IMG/VR virus record: IMGVR_UViG_3300009103_001934
Location: 1 to 64,000 of that record
Reading direction: 5' to 3' (one strand)
DNA length: 64,000 nt
Source: a virus
This document shows, piece after piece, positions 51,615 to 59,420 of this stretch. Both the position numbers and the translations under genes were made by a program. Position 1 is the first letter of the stretch. Each line of letters opens with the position of its first letter. The notes beneath the pieces were generated by a model. The model did no database searches, was not told the origin of the DNA, and saw only the letters and a list, made by a program, of their open reading frames with translations.

Positions 51615-54157
51615 GTGATTTTTTTAGAGATTTTGAAAACTTAGACTTGAATCTTCATGGAGTTAGATTACCTTCGTTTGAAATCGAGAATGAGATAAAG
51701 AGGGAACTTAAAGTTAGCGAGGACCTTGAGAATTACGATTTTCTTAGAAAAATATGCCTCGATGGATTCAATAAGCTTGACATTAAAAAGGGGACCAAAG
51801 AACACAGCGACTACGTCGAGAGAGCTAAGTATGAATTAAAAACTTTGAAGAGCCTAGGCTTTATCGATTATGTGCTTTTAGTATGGGACGTAATGAATTA
51901 TTGTCACCGGAGCGGCATTCCAACGGGCCTTGGTCGAGGCTCTGCAGCAGGCAGTCTTGTCCTATTCCTTATTGGGGTTACTAAAATTGACCCAGTTAAA
52001 TATGGTTTATATTTTGAGAGATTTGTTTCTAAAATTCGAGCCAAGAAAAAGGTAGTTGACGGCATAACTTACCTTGATGGGTCTCTAATGTGTGACGTTG
52101 ATTTGGATATCTGTTACTACAGAAGAGCGGAAGTCCTCAGATATTTAGAACAGAAGTTCTCTGGAAGCACAAGTAAGATATTGACTCTGAATACTCTTAG
52201 CACCAAGCTCTTAATTAAGGAGTGCGGAAAGATTGTGGGAGAAAAATCGGAGTCAGAGATGAATGAAGTCACGGCGATCATACCCAAGATGTTCGGTATA
52301 GTTAAAGAGCTTACCGAGGCTTATGAAGAGGTAGAGAGCTTTAGGGATTGGTGCGATAAAAACAGAGAAATTTATGACATCGCGTTAAAGTTGAGAGGCC
52401 TAGTAAAAAACAAGGGGGTACACCCCTCGGGAATGCTACTATCGTACGGTAAGATGGACGAGTCTTGCCCGACAGAGCTTTCTTCCGATAAGGACCCCGT
52501 ATCGTCTTACGACATGAATTGGTCCTCTCTCTTTAACGTGAAGTTAGACTTGTTGGGGCTTAGGGGAGTATCTGTAGCGGATGACGTTTGCAAGCAGGTT
52601 GGAATTAAATTGGTTGATATTAATTTGAATCATCCGACAATTTACCAGAACCTTCAAGACCTCCGAACCGCTCACGGCCTGTTTCAGATCGAAGCGGATC
52701 TAGCACATAGAGTCAGTCAGACAGTAAAGCCCCGAAGTTTAGAAGAGTTAAGCGCGGTATTAGCTTTGGCTCGACCCGGTGCGATGGCGTATATGGACCA
52801 ATATGCTACGTATACAAACAGCGATATCTATGATCCCATTCATCCCTTCTTTGACGAGATATTGAAGGAGACGGGGGGCGTCGCCCTGTACCAAGAACAA
52901 CTAATGAAGATGGCGAATAAGGTTGGGTTTACTCTAGATGAAGCGGAAATATTACGGCGTATCGTGGGTAAGAAAAAGGTCGCGGAAGTGCGAAAGTGGA
53001 AGAAAAAGATTAGGGACAAGGTAGAAGAAAATAAGTTAGATAAAGAAGTGGGAGACATTTTATGGAAGGTACTCGAAGACTCGGCGAATTACTCCTTTAA
53101 CAAGGCTCACTCTATTGCTTATGCCGCGCTCGCAGCAATTACGATTTACCTTAAATTCAATTACCCCAAAGAGTTCTTTTTGAGCTTATTAAAAATGACG
53201 AGGCACGAGCCAGACCCGACCAGTGAGATAACCAAGATACAAAGGGAGCTTGCTTCTTTTGGTATCGAACTATTACCTCCCCACCTCACGAGATCAGAAA
53301 TGGATTTTTCAATTGAGGGGGACAACATCCGCTACGGTTTATTATCAATTAAAGGGATTAGCGATAAAAGCATAGAGAAGCTATCTAATTTTAGAAATAA
53401 ATATGCCGATAAATTTGAAACTTTTCAAGCAGCCAAACAGGCAGGGCTCAACATCGGAGTATTGTCAGCGTTAATACAGGCTGGAGCTCTCCAAGGATTC
53501 ACGCAATCGCGCTCTAAGGTCGTTTATGAGGCTCAGGTGTGGAATATACTTACCGAAAGAGAAAAGAGGCTTGTAATGCGGTTTGCGGACGAATACGAGT
53601 ACGATCTGGTGGCGATTATAAAGAAGCTCATGGGGTTCAAAGGGGATAACGGCAAGGATGTGATAAAAGAGTCTAGGTTTGGGACGATCAAAAAGAAATC
53701 TGGACCCTACAAGAGCATTTATGAGCTTAATAGCCGCTCAGAAACGTTTGCTAATTGGTATTACGAAAGAAAGTTATTAGGATACAGTCACTGCGTTAGG
53801 CTTAAAACCATCTTTGATTCTAAGAGGGCGGGTCTTGCGTATGTAGAGGATGTTAGCTCTCTTCGCGCGGGGCAGCGTCCCGTGTTTATAGGCGTTATAG
53901 AGGACATCATTTCGAGAACCTCGAAGAATAAAAATAAATATTTAAAAGTTTCTGTTTCAGACGAGACCGGAATTATTGACTGCCTTATGTTTAATAATAA
54001 TATTGAAGAGTGCGAGACGATGAATAACGGCTTGCCCGAAAAGGGTAATATTGTTATAGTTAAAGGAGTAAAGAAAGAGGACGCTGTATTTGCAAATCTA
54101 ATAGCAGTCCAAGATAATAAGGTTTATACTAAGCTTTCGGAGCTCAAAAATAGTTGA
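51611..54157 (+). CDS. dnaE: DNA polymerase III alpha, catalytic core without PHP domain
   Basis: 848 residues. C-family replicative polymerase. The start reads NYDFLRKICLDGFNKL, the usual region just after the PHP domain, then LGFIDYVLLVWDVMNY and GLGRGSAAGSLVLFLIGVTK. Catalytic Asp pair in CDVDLDICYYRRAEV (near 160-163), third Asp in NVKLDLLGLR (near 310). FNKAHSIAYAALA of the fingers, a tandem HhH region near 590-620, and a C-terminal OB fold (RPVFIGVIEDIISR onward). With the 253-residue PHP protein the total is about 1100, matching a normal DnaE. The gene is therefore split. Confidence 0.9.
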   Translation: MSDFFRDFENLDLNLHGVRLPSFEIENEIKRELKVSEDLENYDFLRKICLDGFNKLDIKKGTKEHSDYVERAKYELKTLKSLGFIDYVLLVWDVMNYCHRSGIPTGLGRGSAAGSLVLFLIGVTKIDPVKYGLYFERFVSKIRAKKKVVDGITYLDGSLMCDVDLDICYYRRAEVLRYLEQKFSGSTSKILTLNTLSTKLLIKECGKIVGEKSESEMNEVTAIIPKMFGIVKELTEAYEEVESFRDWCDKNREIYDIALKLRGLVKNKGVHPSGMLLSYGKMDESCPTELSSDKDPVSSYDMNWSSLFNVKLDLLGLRGVSVADDVCKQVGIKLVDINLNHPTIYQNLQDLRTAHGLFQIEADLAHRVSQTVKPRSLEELSAVLALARPGAMAYMDQYATYTNSDIYDPIHPFFDEILKETGGVALYQEQLMKMANKVGFTLDEAEILRRIVGKKKVAEVRKWKKKIRDKVEENKLDKEVGDILWKVLEDSANYSFNKAHSIAYAALAAITIYLKFNYPKEFFLSLLKMTRHEPDPTSEITKIQRELASFGIELLPPHLTRSEMDFSIEGDNIRYGLLSIKGISDKSIEKLSNFRNKYADKFETFQAAKQAGLNIGVLSALIQAGALQGFTQSRSKVVYEAQVWNILTEREKRLVMRFADEYEYDLVAIIKKLMGFKGDNGKDVIKESRFGTIKKKSGPYKSIYELNSRSETFANWYYERKLLGYSHCVRLKTIFDSKRAGLAYVEDVSSLRAGQRPVFIGVIEDIISRTSKNKNKYLKVSVSDETGIIDCLMFNNNIEECETMNNGLPEKGNIVIVKGVKKEDAVFANLIAVQDNKVYTKLSELKNS

Positions 54158-54182
54158 CAAAAAATAAGAAAAAAGGTAATAT
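54154..54182 (+). promoter_or_regulatory. Strong sigma-70-type promoter, leaderless spacing
   Basis: Perfect TTGACA (54154-54159), 17-base spacer, TAATAT (54177-54182), exactly six bases to the ATG at 54189. It overlaps the stop of the polymerase gene. Confidence 0.8.
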
Positions 54183-54188
54183 TATTCT

Positions 54189-54755
54189 ATGATTCAGTTT
54201 TATAAACCAAATTCTAAAAATACAGGCTCAGCCTGTTCCTTTTGGTCAAATTATGACGGAAGCATAATGTCTTCCTTAATTAAACAGGCCAGCTGGAACG
54301 ATCAGGCAAAGAAAGGATCATTCGCAAAGAACAAGGACAACCCGAACAAGAGAGTTATTGTAAAATTAAATCCGACGGAAGTAGGGGGACTCATAGATAG
54401 TATTGAAACCAATCGTGAATTTTCTAACTATCACAATAGCCAAAACCAAACTCTTCAAATTAAGTTTGCTCCCTATCTGCGTAACGGCGAGCAAATAGGG
54501 TTTTCTTTTTCTGTTTATAAGCAGGACAAAGAAGACTCAGCAAACAAAGCTTCTTATGTTATCGGGTTCACCTTTAGCGAGGCTCGTTACCTGAAAGAGT
54601 TTTTAATTTATGTCCTCCGTAAAATTTTTGAGAAAGAGCACGAAGCTCATCTTAAATCTCAAAAGGAAAAAATTAAAGACATCATGAAAGAGAAGAGGGA
54701 AAATAAATCTAAACCGGATAGATCCCTAGCTAACGAGGAAGAGGATACTTGGTAA
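54189..54755 (+). CDS. Candidate ssDNA-binding protein
   Basis: 188 residues. A compact beta-rich core (FYKPNSKNTGSACSFW, IMSSLIKQASWNDQ, RVIVKLNPTEVGGLIDSI, TLQIKFAPYL, GFSFSVYKQ, YVIGFTFSEARYLKEFLIYV), then a long basic helix (about 140-175) and an acidic tail ending NEEEDTW. The beta-sheet plus helix layout recalls whirly/PUR-type DNA-binding folds, and an acidic tip is the common partner-binding end of phage SSBs. It has its own strong promoter, right after the polymerase. Pattern only, no definite family. Confidence 0.4.
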   Translation: MIQFYKPNSKNTGSACSFWSNYDGSIMSSLIKQASWNDQAKKGSFAKNKDNPNKRVIVKLNPTEVGGLIDSIETNREFSNYHNSQNQTLQIKFAPYLRNGEQIGFSFSVYKQDKEDSANKASYVIGFTFSEARYLKEFLIYVLRKIFEKEHEAHLKSQKEKIKDIMKEKRENKSKPDRSLANEEEDTW

Positions 54756-56686
54756 TGAGTAAAACCGTACTCTCTAAAAAAAGAAAGAAAAAAGTCCTTT
54801 ATCATAGCGACTTCGCCTTAATGAAGACGGGCTTCGGAAAAGTGTCGAAGTTAATATTGTCTTATCTTTATAAAACCGGAAAGTATGACTTGGTCCAATT
54901 GAGTTGTGGGTTGACAGATGATAACCCGCAGTACCAGAGGGTTCCATGGGAGTGTCATGGAGCGATGTCTTCTGATCCTAGCGAAATAGAGCAACTCAAC
55001 AGAGACCCCAAGCTCGCACAGATGGCAAGCTATGGAGCGAATAGAATTGACGAGCTTGTTAATAAAATTAAACCGGACGTTTACATAGGGGTTCAGGACA
55101 TTTGGGGTGTAGATTTTGCGGTTAACAAAAAGTGGTTCCCCAGATCGAATACAGCGATATGGACTACGCTGGACTCCCTACCGATTTTACCTACGGCAGT
55201 GGAGGCCAGTAAGAAGGTAAAGAACTTTTGGATTTGGAGCAATTTCGCTACGGAAGAGTTAAAAAAACTAGGTCAAGGTCATGTTAAAACAGTTCGCGGC
55301 CCATTAGAAGATAAGGATTTTTTTAGACTAAAAGATCAAGAGAGAGTGCAGCTTAGAAATAAATTCGGCATACCCCAGTCAGCGTTTGTCATAGGGTTTG
55401 TATTTAGGAATCAACTTAGAAAATCTGTACCGAATTTAATAAAGGGATACAATCTTTTTAAAGAGAGAAATAAGGATGTCAAGTCTTATTTACTTTTACA
55501 TACTCACTTCGGAGAAGGATGGAATATCCATAAATTAGCCGAAGAGCACGGAGTTAATAAGGAGGAGATACTTTGTTCGTATGTCTGCAATCAGTGTAGC
55601 GCTTATTTTATCCACCAGTTTAAAGGACAAGGAGCAAATTGCCCAAGTTGCGGGGGAGAGAAGTGCCTAAACACCACCAACATTTCTGCCGGAGTCACAG
55701 AAGAGCAACTAAACGAAGTGTACAACTTAATGGATGTTTATTGCCATCCATTTACCTCTGGAGGGCAAGAGATTCCCATTCAAGAAGCAAAACTCACCGA
55801 GTTAGTAACCTTAGTTACGAACTATAGCTGTGGAGTGGATGCTTGTGAGCCAGAAGCTTACTCTTTACCTTTAGATTGGGCGGAGTACAGAGAACAAGGC
55901 ACAGAGTTCATTAAGGCCTCAACGAAGCATGAGTCTATAGCGGAGCAGTTGCAAAAAGTCTACGAGATGCCCACTCAAGAGAGACTTAAGATGGGTAAGC
56001 AAGCGAGGCAGTGGGTAATAGAAAACTTTTCAATAGAAGCGATAGGAAAACACTTTGAGGATTTTATCGACTCCTGCCCGCTGGTAAAAGACAAGAAAAG
56101 TGTTTATGCTATAAAGAAATCTCAGAACCCAAAGGCTCATGTAGAAGAAACTCTACCAGACAAAGAGTGGATTTTTTCTTTATATAAAAACATATTAGAC
56201 ATGAATATGACCGAATCAGATGAGGGGTTTCGGTACTGGATGGGAGAGATTAGCAAGGGAACAAGCAGGGGCGACATAGAAAACTATTTTAGGAGCGTAG
56301 CCCAAAAAGAATTAATATCCCAGCAGACGATTGCCGATTTCCTTGACGAAGACGATAAGGGAAAAAGGATACTTTACGCAATTCCTCAAAGCGCAGGAGA
56401 CGTATATATGGCTACAAGCCTATTCAAGAACCTAAAAGAACAGTATCCAAATTATAATTTATATGTAGCTACATCACCAGCCTATTTTGATATAGTTGAA
56501 GGGCATCCGCTAGTACATAAAGTTATACCATTCATCCCTCGCATGCAGGATATACATTATCTAGAGGGAGGACAAGGAAATGACGGCTTTTTTGAGATAG
56601 CGCTTTTAAGTCATGTTACAGCGCAAGTCCTGCCCTGTTATCAGCATAATGGGTTAGATAAAATAGCTTTTGACATTAAAAGATAA
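54755..56686 (+). CDS. Fused glycosyltransferase: GT4-like with zinc-ribbon insert, plus GT9 N-terminal half
   Basis: 643 residues; ATG 54755 overlaps the previous stop as TAATG (an in-frame ATG at 54749 is the alternative). Residues 15-430 form a GT-B enzyme (KKVLYHSDFALMKTGFGKVS, then VIGFVFRNQLRKSVPNLIKG, and FTSGGQEIPIQEAKLTELV in the nucleotide-sugar site). A zinc-ribbon-like insertion sits near 273-305 (CSYVCNQC ... CPSCGGEKC). From about 530 to the end, KRILYAIPQSAGDVYMATS and FDIVEGHPLVHKVIPF match the N-terminal Rossmann half of GT9 heptosyltransferases, stopping at the inter-domain linker. The missing half appears at 15078-16274. Confidence 0.72.
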   Translation: MSKTVLSKKRKKKVLYHSDFALMKTGFGKVSKLILSYLYKTGKYDLVQLSCGLTDDNPQYQRVPWECHGAMSSDPSEIEQLNRDPKLAQMASYGANRIDELVNKIKPDVYIGVQDIWGVDFAVNKKWFPRSNTAIWTTLDSLPILPTAVEASKKVKNFWIWSNFATEELKKLGQGHVKTVRGPLEDKDFFRLKDQERVQLRNKFGIPQSAFVIGFVFRNQLRKSVPNLIKGYNLFKERNKDVKSYLLLHTHFGEGWNIHKLAEEHGVNKEEILCSYVCNQCSAYFIHQFKGQGANCPSCGGEKCLNTTNISAGVTEEQLNEVYNLMDVYCHPFTSGGQEIPIQEAKLTELVTLVTNYSCGVDACEPEAYSLPLDWAEYREQGTEFIKASTKHESIAEQLQKVYEMPTQERLKMGKQARQWVIENFSIEAIGKHFEDFIDSCPLVKDKKSVYAIKKSQNPKAHVEETLPDKEWIFSLYKNILDMNMTESDEGFRYWMGEISKGTSRGDIENYFRSVAQKELISQQTIADFLDEDDKGKRILYAIPQSAGDVYMATSLFKNLKEQYPNYNLYVATSPAYFDIVEGHPLVHKVIPFIPRMQDIHYLEGGQGNDGFFEIALLSHVTAQVLPCYQHNGLDKIAFDIKR

Positions 56687-56699
56687 GAGAGTGTATATA
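56670..56699 (+). promoter_or_regulatory. Sigma-70-type promoter, near-leaderless spacing
   Basis: Perfect TTGACA (56670-56675), 18-base spacer, TATATA (56694-56699), five bases to the ATG at 56705. Confidence 0.7.
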
Positions 56700-56704
56700 T
56701 AAAT

Positions 56705-57010
56705 ATGGCAGAAGAATCACAAGGAGAGACCGTGAGAGAGTTCCGCGACCCCAAGGAGCTTTATTCTTTTTTGCATTCCACGGGGCTGCATAGCTTATCG
56801 TATGAATTGTATGATTTTTATACAAAATATAAGAACATAGGTGTCGGTTGTGGCTGTCAGAAAAAAAATAGGGAGGATGTCGCAAAAAAAGCTTACGTTA
56901 ATTCCCTATGCATGTTAAGCGAAGAGCATAAGTCTACGATATTAGAAGCGCTAGGGAGTGATTCCGCTAAGTTCTATCTTGATGGAGGAATTTTTGCAGA
57001 GTTTAAATAG
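56705..57010 (+). CDS. Hypothetical protein with CGC motif
   Basis: 101 residues. Helical, with a central NIGVGCGCQKKNRED segment that could bind a metal, and a conserved-looking C-terminus (FYLDGGIFAEFK). No signal peptide and no membrane segment. The start is fixed by a promoter five bases upstream. No family recognised. Confidence 0.65.
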   Translation: MAEESQGETVREFRDPKELYSFLHSTGLHSLSYELYDFYTKYKNIGVGCGCQKKNREDVAKKAYVNSLCMLSEEHKSTILEALGSDSAKFYLDGGIFAEFK

Positions 57011-57077
57011 AGAGAAAAGCTGGCGCACTCGCATTTTATAAAATTGTGCCATACTGTCGCTCCCCCGAGTAAAACTC

Positions 57078-57100
57078 CCTGTTTTTTCAGGTTTTTTTTT
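57078..57100 (+). terminator. Weak intrinsic terminator
   Basis: CCTG (57078-57081), loop TTTTTT, CAGG (57088-57091), then nine T. The stem is short, but the T-run is strong. It ends the transcript of the gene at 56705 and abuts the next promoter element. Confidence 0.45.
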
Positions 57101-57115
57101 GGCACGTTAATTGCT
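57100..57115 (+). promoter_or_regulatory. Sigma-54-like promoter before hsp20
   Basis: TGGCACG (57100-57106), four bases, TTGCT (57111-57115): a full match to the TGGCACR-N4-TTGCW consensus. The predicted start is near 57126, about four bases before the ATG at 57130. The alternative sigma-70 reading (TTGGCA, 16-base spacer, TATCTC) is much poorer. Confidence 0.5.
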
Positions 57116-57129
57116 TTAACTATCTCACT

Positions 57130-57459
57130 ATGAGATATACATTAACCAATAGACTATTCGACGGCCTTTTCAACAACAACCTTGATTGGGATAACTTTAA
57201 CCATTACGAAGAAAGCGATGAAGATTATAACATCGAACTTAACCTCGCTGGGATTAATAAAGACAATATTGATCTCTCTGTGGACGGAGATATTCTTAAA
57301 GTAAAGGCAGAACAAGGTAATAAAAATTATTTTAAATCATATTTAGTCCCATCAAAAGCGGATAAAAGTAACATTCTTGCTAGACATGAAGACGGAATGC
57401 TTTATATTAAATTCACAAAAAGGGAGGAAGAAAAAAGTAAAAAAATAATTATCAATTAA
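57130..57459 (+). CDS. Small heat shock protein Hsp20 (alpha-crystallin domain)
   Basis: 109 residues. ATP-independent holdase chaperone; Hsp20 genes are also known in T4-like cyanophages. The alpha-crystallin core reads DYNIELNLAGINKDNIDLSV, then GDILKVKAEQ, YFKSYLVPSKADKSNI, and HEDGMLYIKFTKREE, the usual A/DGxLxIxxPK signature, ending KKIIIN. The N-terminal arm is short (LFDGLFNNNLDWDNF). The family call is strong. A stand-alone gene with sigma-54-like promoter; probably assists virion assembly or protects host machinery. Confidence 0.88.
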   Translation: MRYTLTNRLFDGLFNNNLDWDNFNHYEESDEDYNIELNLAGINKDNIDLSVDGDILKVKAEQGNKNYFKSYLVPSKADKSNILARHEDGMLYIKFTKREEEKSKKIIIN

Positions 57460-57460
57460 C

Positions 57461-57489
57461 TTGACTCGACTAAGGAACGGTGTTATCAT
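57461..57489 (+). promoter_or_regulatory. Sigma-70-type promoter, short leader
   Basis: TTGACT (57461-57466), 17-base spacer, TATCAT (57484-57489), 11 bases to the ATG at 57501, leaving a leader of about five bases without a Shine-Dalgarno sequence. Confidence 0.62.
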
Positions 57490-57500
57490 AGCTTCAACAT

Positions 57501-57722
57501 ATGAAAAGAACAGAAACAGAAACTAACAACAGCCAGTTCACGACAGTTAAGACTGCGTATGCGCGGATCGCAGTGCTTTTGCTTGCGATTAACTTTTGCT
57601 TGACTGGTTATGTAGTATATAGCATGAACAGCACGATGCAGGATCAGATCGATAATGTCACTGGTGCCGTAGAACCTCAACCCTTAGTCCAAGACGCCAA
57701 AGGGAAAGATCAAGCTCAATAA
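57501..57722 (+). CDS. Small single-pass membrane protein
   Basis: 73 residues with one hydrophobic segment (AVLLLAINFCLTGYVVY, about 30-46) after a polar N-terminus of about 25 residues, and an acidic, Gln-rich tail (PQPLVQDAKGKDQAQ). No lysis-protein context is seen, so a holin or spanin role cannot be supported. Transcribed from its own promoter and closed by a strong terminator. Confidence 0.6.
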   Translation: MKRTETETNNSQFTTVKTAYARIAVLLLAINFCLTGYVVYSMNSTMQDQIDNVTGAVEPQPLVQDAKGKDQAQ

Positions 57723-57727
57723 AAATT

Positions 57728-57793
57728 GGCTAGTTGAGCACTAGCCTTCCTCATGCACCCCACTGCGAAATCTTTTTCGCAGTGGGCTTTTTT
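57728..57793 (+). terminator. Intrinsic terminator with an extra upstream hairpin
   Basis: Main hairpin: 12 perfect pairs, CCCACTGCGAAA (57759-57770) with TTTCGCAGTGGG (57775-57786), loop TCTT, then C and six T. Upstream is a second 7-pair hairpin, GGCTAGT (57728-57734) with ACTAGCC (57740-57746). The first may stabilise the RNA end. Confidence 0.88.
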
Positions 57794-57810
57794 ATGGTGT
57801 AATTAGATAT

Positions 57811-58143
57811 GTGCATGACTTAGTAAAGGAGGTAGTATCAGAGCTCATAGATCAGTCCCGCGAATACGACTCCTGTCCGCTTCAAATTAAAAAGATAGAG
57901 TCAGAAGGTTACCTCATGTCCAGCCACAACCAAAATAAAGTCGTGGCTATAGGTATACTTCATATTCTTAATGAGAAAAAAGAAAAAGAAGAGATGATAG
58001 GGGCATTTTCTATTGATGTAAAAAAGTATAAGTGGGCAGACGCAGAAGGGTTTACGCATGATGATATGATAGATCGATTAACTGATGAAGTATTTACCCT
58101 AATGGGTATAGACGAAGTAGTTCCGTATCTTTGCTCCAAGTAG
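57811..58143 (+). CDS. Hypothetical protein
   Basis: 110 residues, GTG start. Mixed alpha/beta: a helix (LVKEVVSELIDQS), strands with VVAIGILHILNE and MIGAFSIDVKKY, and an acidic C-terminal helix (DDMIDRLTDEVFTLMGID). No Cys cluster or membrane segment. No family recognised. It sits between a terminator and the next gene's promoter. Confidence 0.6.
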   Translation: MHDLVKEVVSELIDQSREYDSCPLQIKKIESEGYLMSSHNQNKVVAIGILHILNEKKEKEEMIGAFSIDVKKYKWADAEGFTHDDMIDRLTDEVFTLMGIDEVVPYLCSK

Positions 58144-58150
58144 TTTCAAT

Positions 58151-58179
58151 TTGCTTTTTTTTCTTTTTTGCTTTATTAT
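58151..58179 (+). promoter_or_regulatory. Sigma-70-type promoter with leader and Shine-Dalgarno
   Basis: TTGCTT (58151-58156), 17-base spacer, TATTAT (58174-58179). The leader contains AGGGGG (58184-58189) eight bases before the ATG at 58198, so this operon uses ordinary initiation, unlike the leaderless group. Confidence 0.6.
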
Positions 58180-58197
58180 ATACAGGGGGTAATTTTT

Positions 58198-58464
58198 ATG
58201 TCCATGGATTTTGTATATGACCTGAAGGAAAAGCTCGAGGAGCAGAAGATGGAATACGCGATTTGCGTTATGAAGCCCCTAAAAAACGGGGATACTAAGG
58301 TAGAATTTTTTTATAACATAGAAAACGATGAATCATTCGAGTCTATGTGCGACGCCATGAATATTGTATGCGGCGGAGATCCGGGAGATAACGTAGATAT
58401 AGAGTACGATTCTTATGACGAGCCGGAGCCCACTCCAACGAAACCGACTTCAGATCAAAAATGA
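58198..58464 (+). CDS. Hypothetical acidic protein, first gene of the distal glycan operon
   Basis: 88 residues from ATG 58198, chosen for the AGGGGG site; a start at 58168 would lie within the -10 region. Acidic, with EQKMEYAICVMKPLKNGDTK, VEFFYNIENDESFESM and a Pro/Thr-rich end (DEPEPTPTKPTSDQ). No family recognised. ATGA overlap with the next gene; all genes from here to the window end are tightly coupled. Confidence 0.6.
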   Translation: MSMDFVYDLKEKLEEQKMEYAICVMKPLKNGDTKVEFFYNIENDESFESMCDAMNIVCGGDPGDNVDIEYDSYDEPEPTPTKPTSDQK

Positions 58465-59420
58465 TTAATAATTTCGCGGTAATCACGTGTTTTTTTTCTT
58501 ACAGAAAAAACCCCTACATGCTAGAAAGGTATGAGGAATTTAAAGATAGCTTAAAGAGACAGGGGGCAGACCTGTATACCGTAGAGCTCTCAGCCCTAAA
58601 CGGAGAGCATTTTATTAAGGACGCGTTTTGGAAGATAAGAACGAACACGGTCTTATGGCACAAGGAGGCATTATTAAATGCCTTAGTTCGAAAGCTGCCC
58701 AAAGAAGTTCAAAAGATTGCGTGGCTTGATTCAGATATAGTTGTAGAAGAGGACGAGTGGATAAAGCAGGCTAAAAAAATGCTAAATTACTACCAAGTCT
58801 TAGAGCTAGGGGATGTGCATACGATTTATTTAGACCACGATGGAAAAGAAAAAGAAGTAAAGCATACGAACGGTTACGCTTATTATCACAGAAAAGGAGA
58901 CTGGAATAATATGGGTAGGTATCATCCCGGATTTGGCTGGATGGCCAACAGAGATTTTTTCACAAAAGTGGGACTATATGAATACGATATTATTGGAGGA
59001 GGAGATGGAGTAATGATGAGGAGCTTTGGTGAGGAAGGTGCGTTCGATAAAGAAAAGAATACTTGGAAAAGGCATCAGTATATGAAATATTGCCCGTCTA
59101 TTCTTCCACACCTAGAGAGCTACACTCGAAAAGCGTTTGATTATACCCAAGGGAATATGGGATTTGTCCCAACAAATGTTATACATAAATTTCATGGAGA
59201 AAGAGCGAACAGAGGGTACACGACTAGAATGAGATTACTGAAAGGGATAGATGTAGATAGAGATCTAAAAAAAGATAAAAATGGAATCTTCGAATGGAAA
59301 GACTGCAATTATAATGATAGATTTAATGAGTTCTTTATGATTAAAAATGACTTAGATCCCATGAACCATTATGAGTATGACAGAACCGGGTACGTAATTT
59401 ATGATGGGCATTATGAATGA
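58461..59420 (+). CDS. Glycosyltransferase-like protein (GT-A, DxD)
   Basis: 319 residues. The start NNFAVITCFFSYRKNPYML is a GT-A-like strand; the sugar-nucleotide metal site is KIAWLDSDIVVEEDEW (DSD near 90). YHPGFGWMANRDFF and IIGGGDGVMMRSFG are acceptor-side motifs of GT2/GT-A enzymes, and a C-terminal KFHGERANRGYTTRMRL matches the Lys/His-Gly-x-R region of similar proteins. ATGA overlaps at both ends. Confidence 0.75.
   Translation: MINNFAVITCFFSYRKNPYMLERYEEFKDSLKRQGADLYTVELSALNGEHFIKDAFWKIRTNTVLWHKEALLNALVRKLPKEVQKIAWLDSDIVVEEDEWIKQAKKMLNYYQVLELGDVHTIYLDHDGKEKEVKHTNGYAYYHRKGDWNNMGRYHPGFGWMANRDFFTKVGLYEYDIIGGGDGVMMRSFGEEGAFDKEKNTWKRHQYMKYCPSILPHLESYTRKAFDYTQGNMGFVPTNVIHKFHGERANRGYTTRMRLLKGIDVDRDLKKDKNGIFEWKDCNYNDRFNEFFMIKNDLDPMNHYEYDRTGYVIYDGHYE

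Noticed and set aside
57501-57722. Holin
   Set aside because: One membrane segment alone is not enough, and no endolysin or spanin lies nearby.
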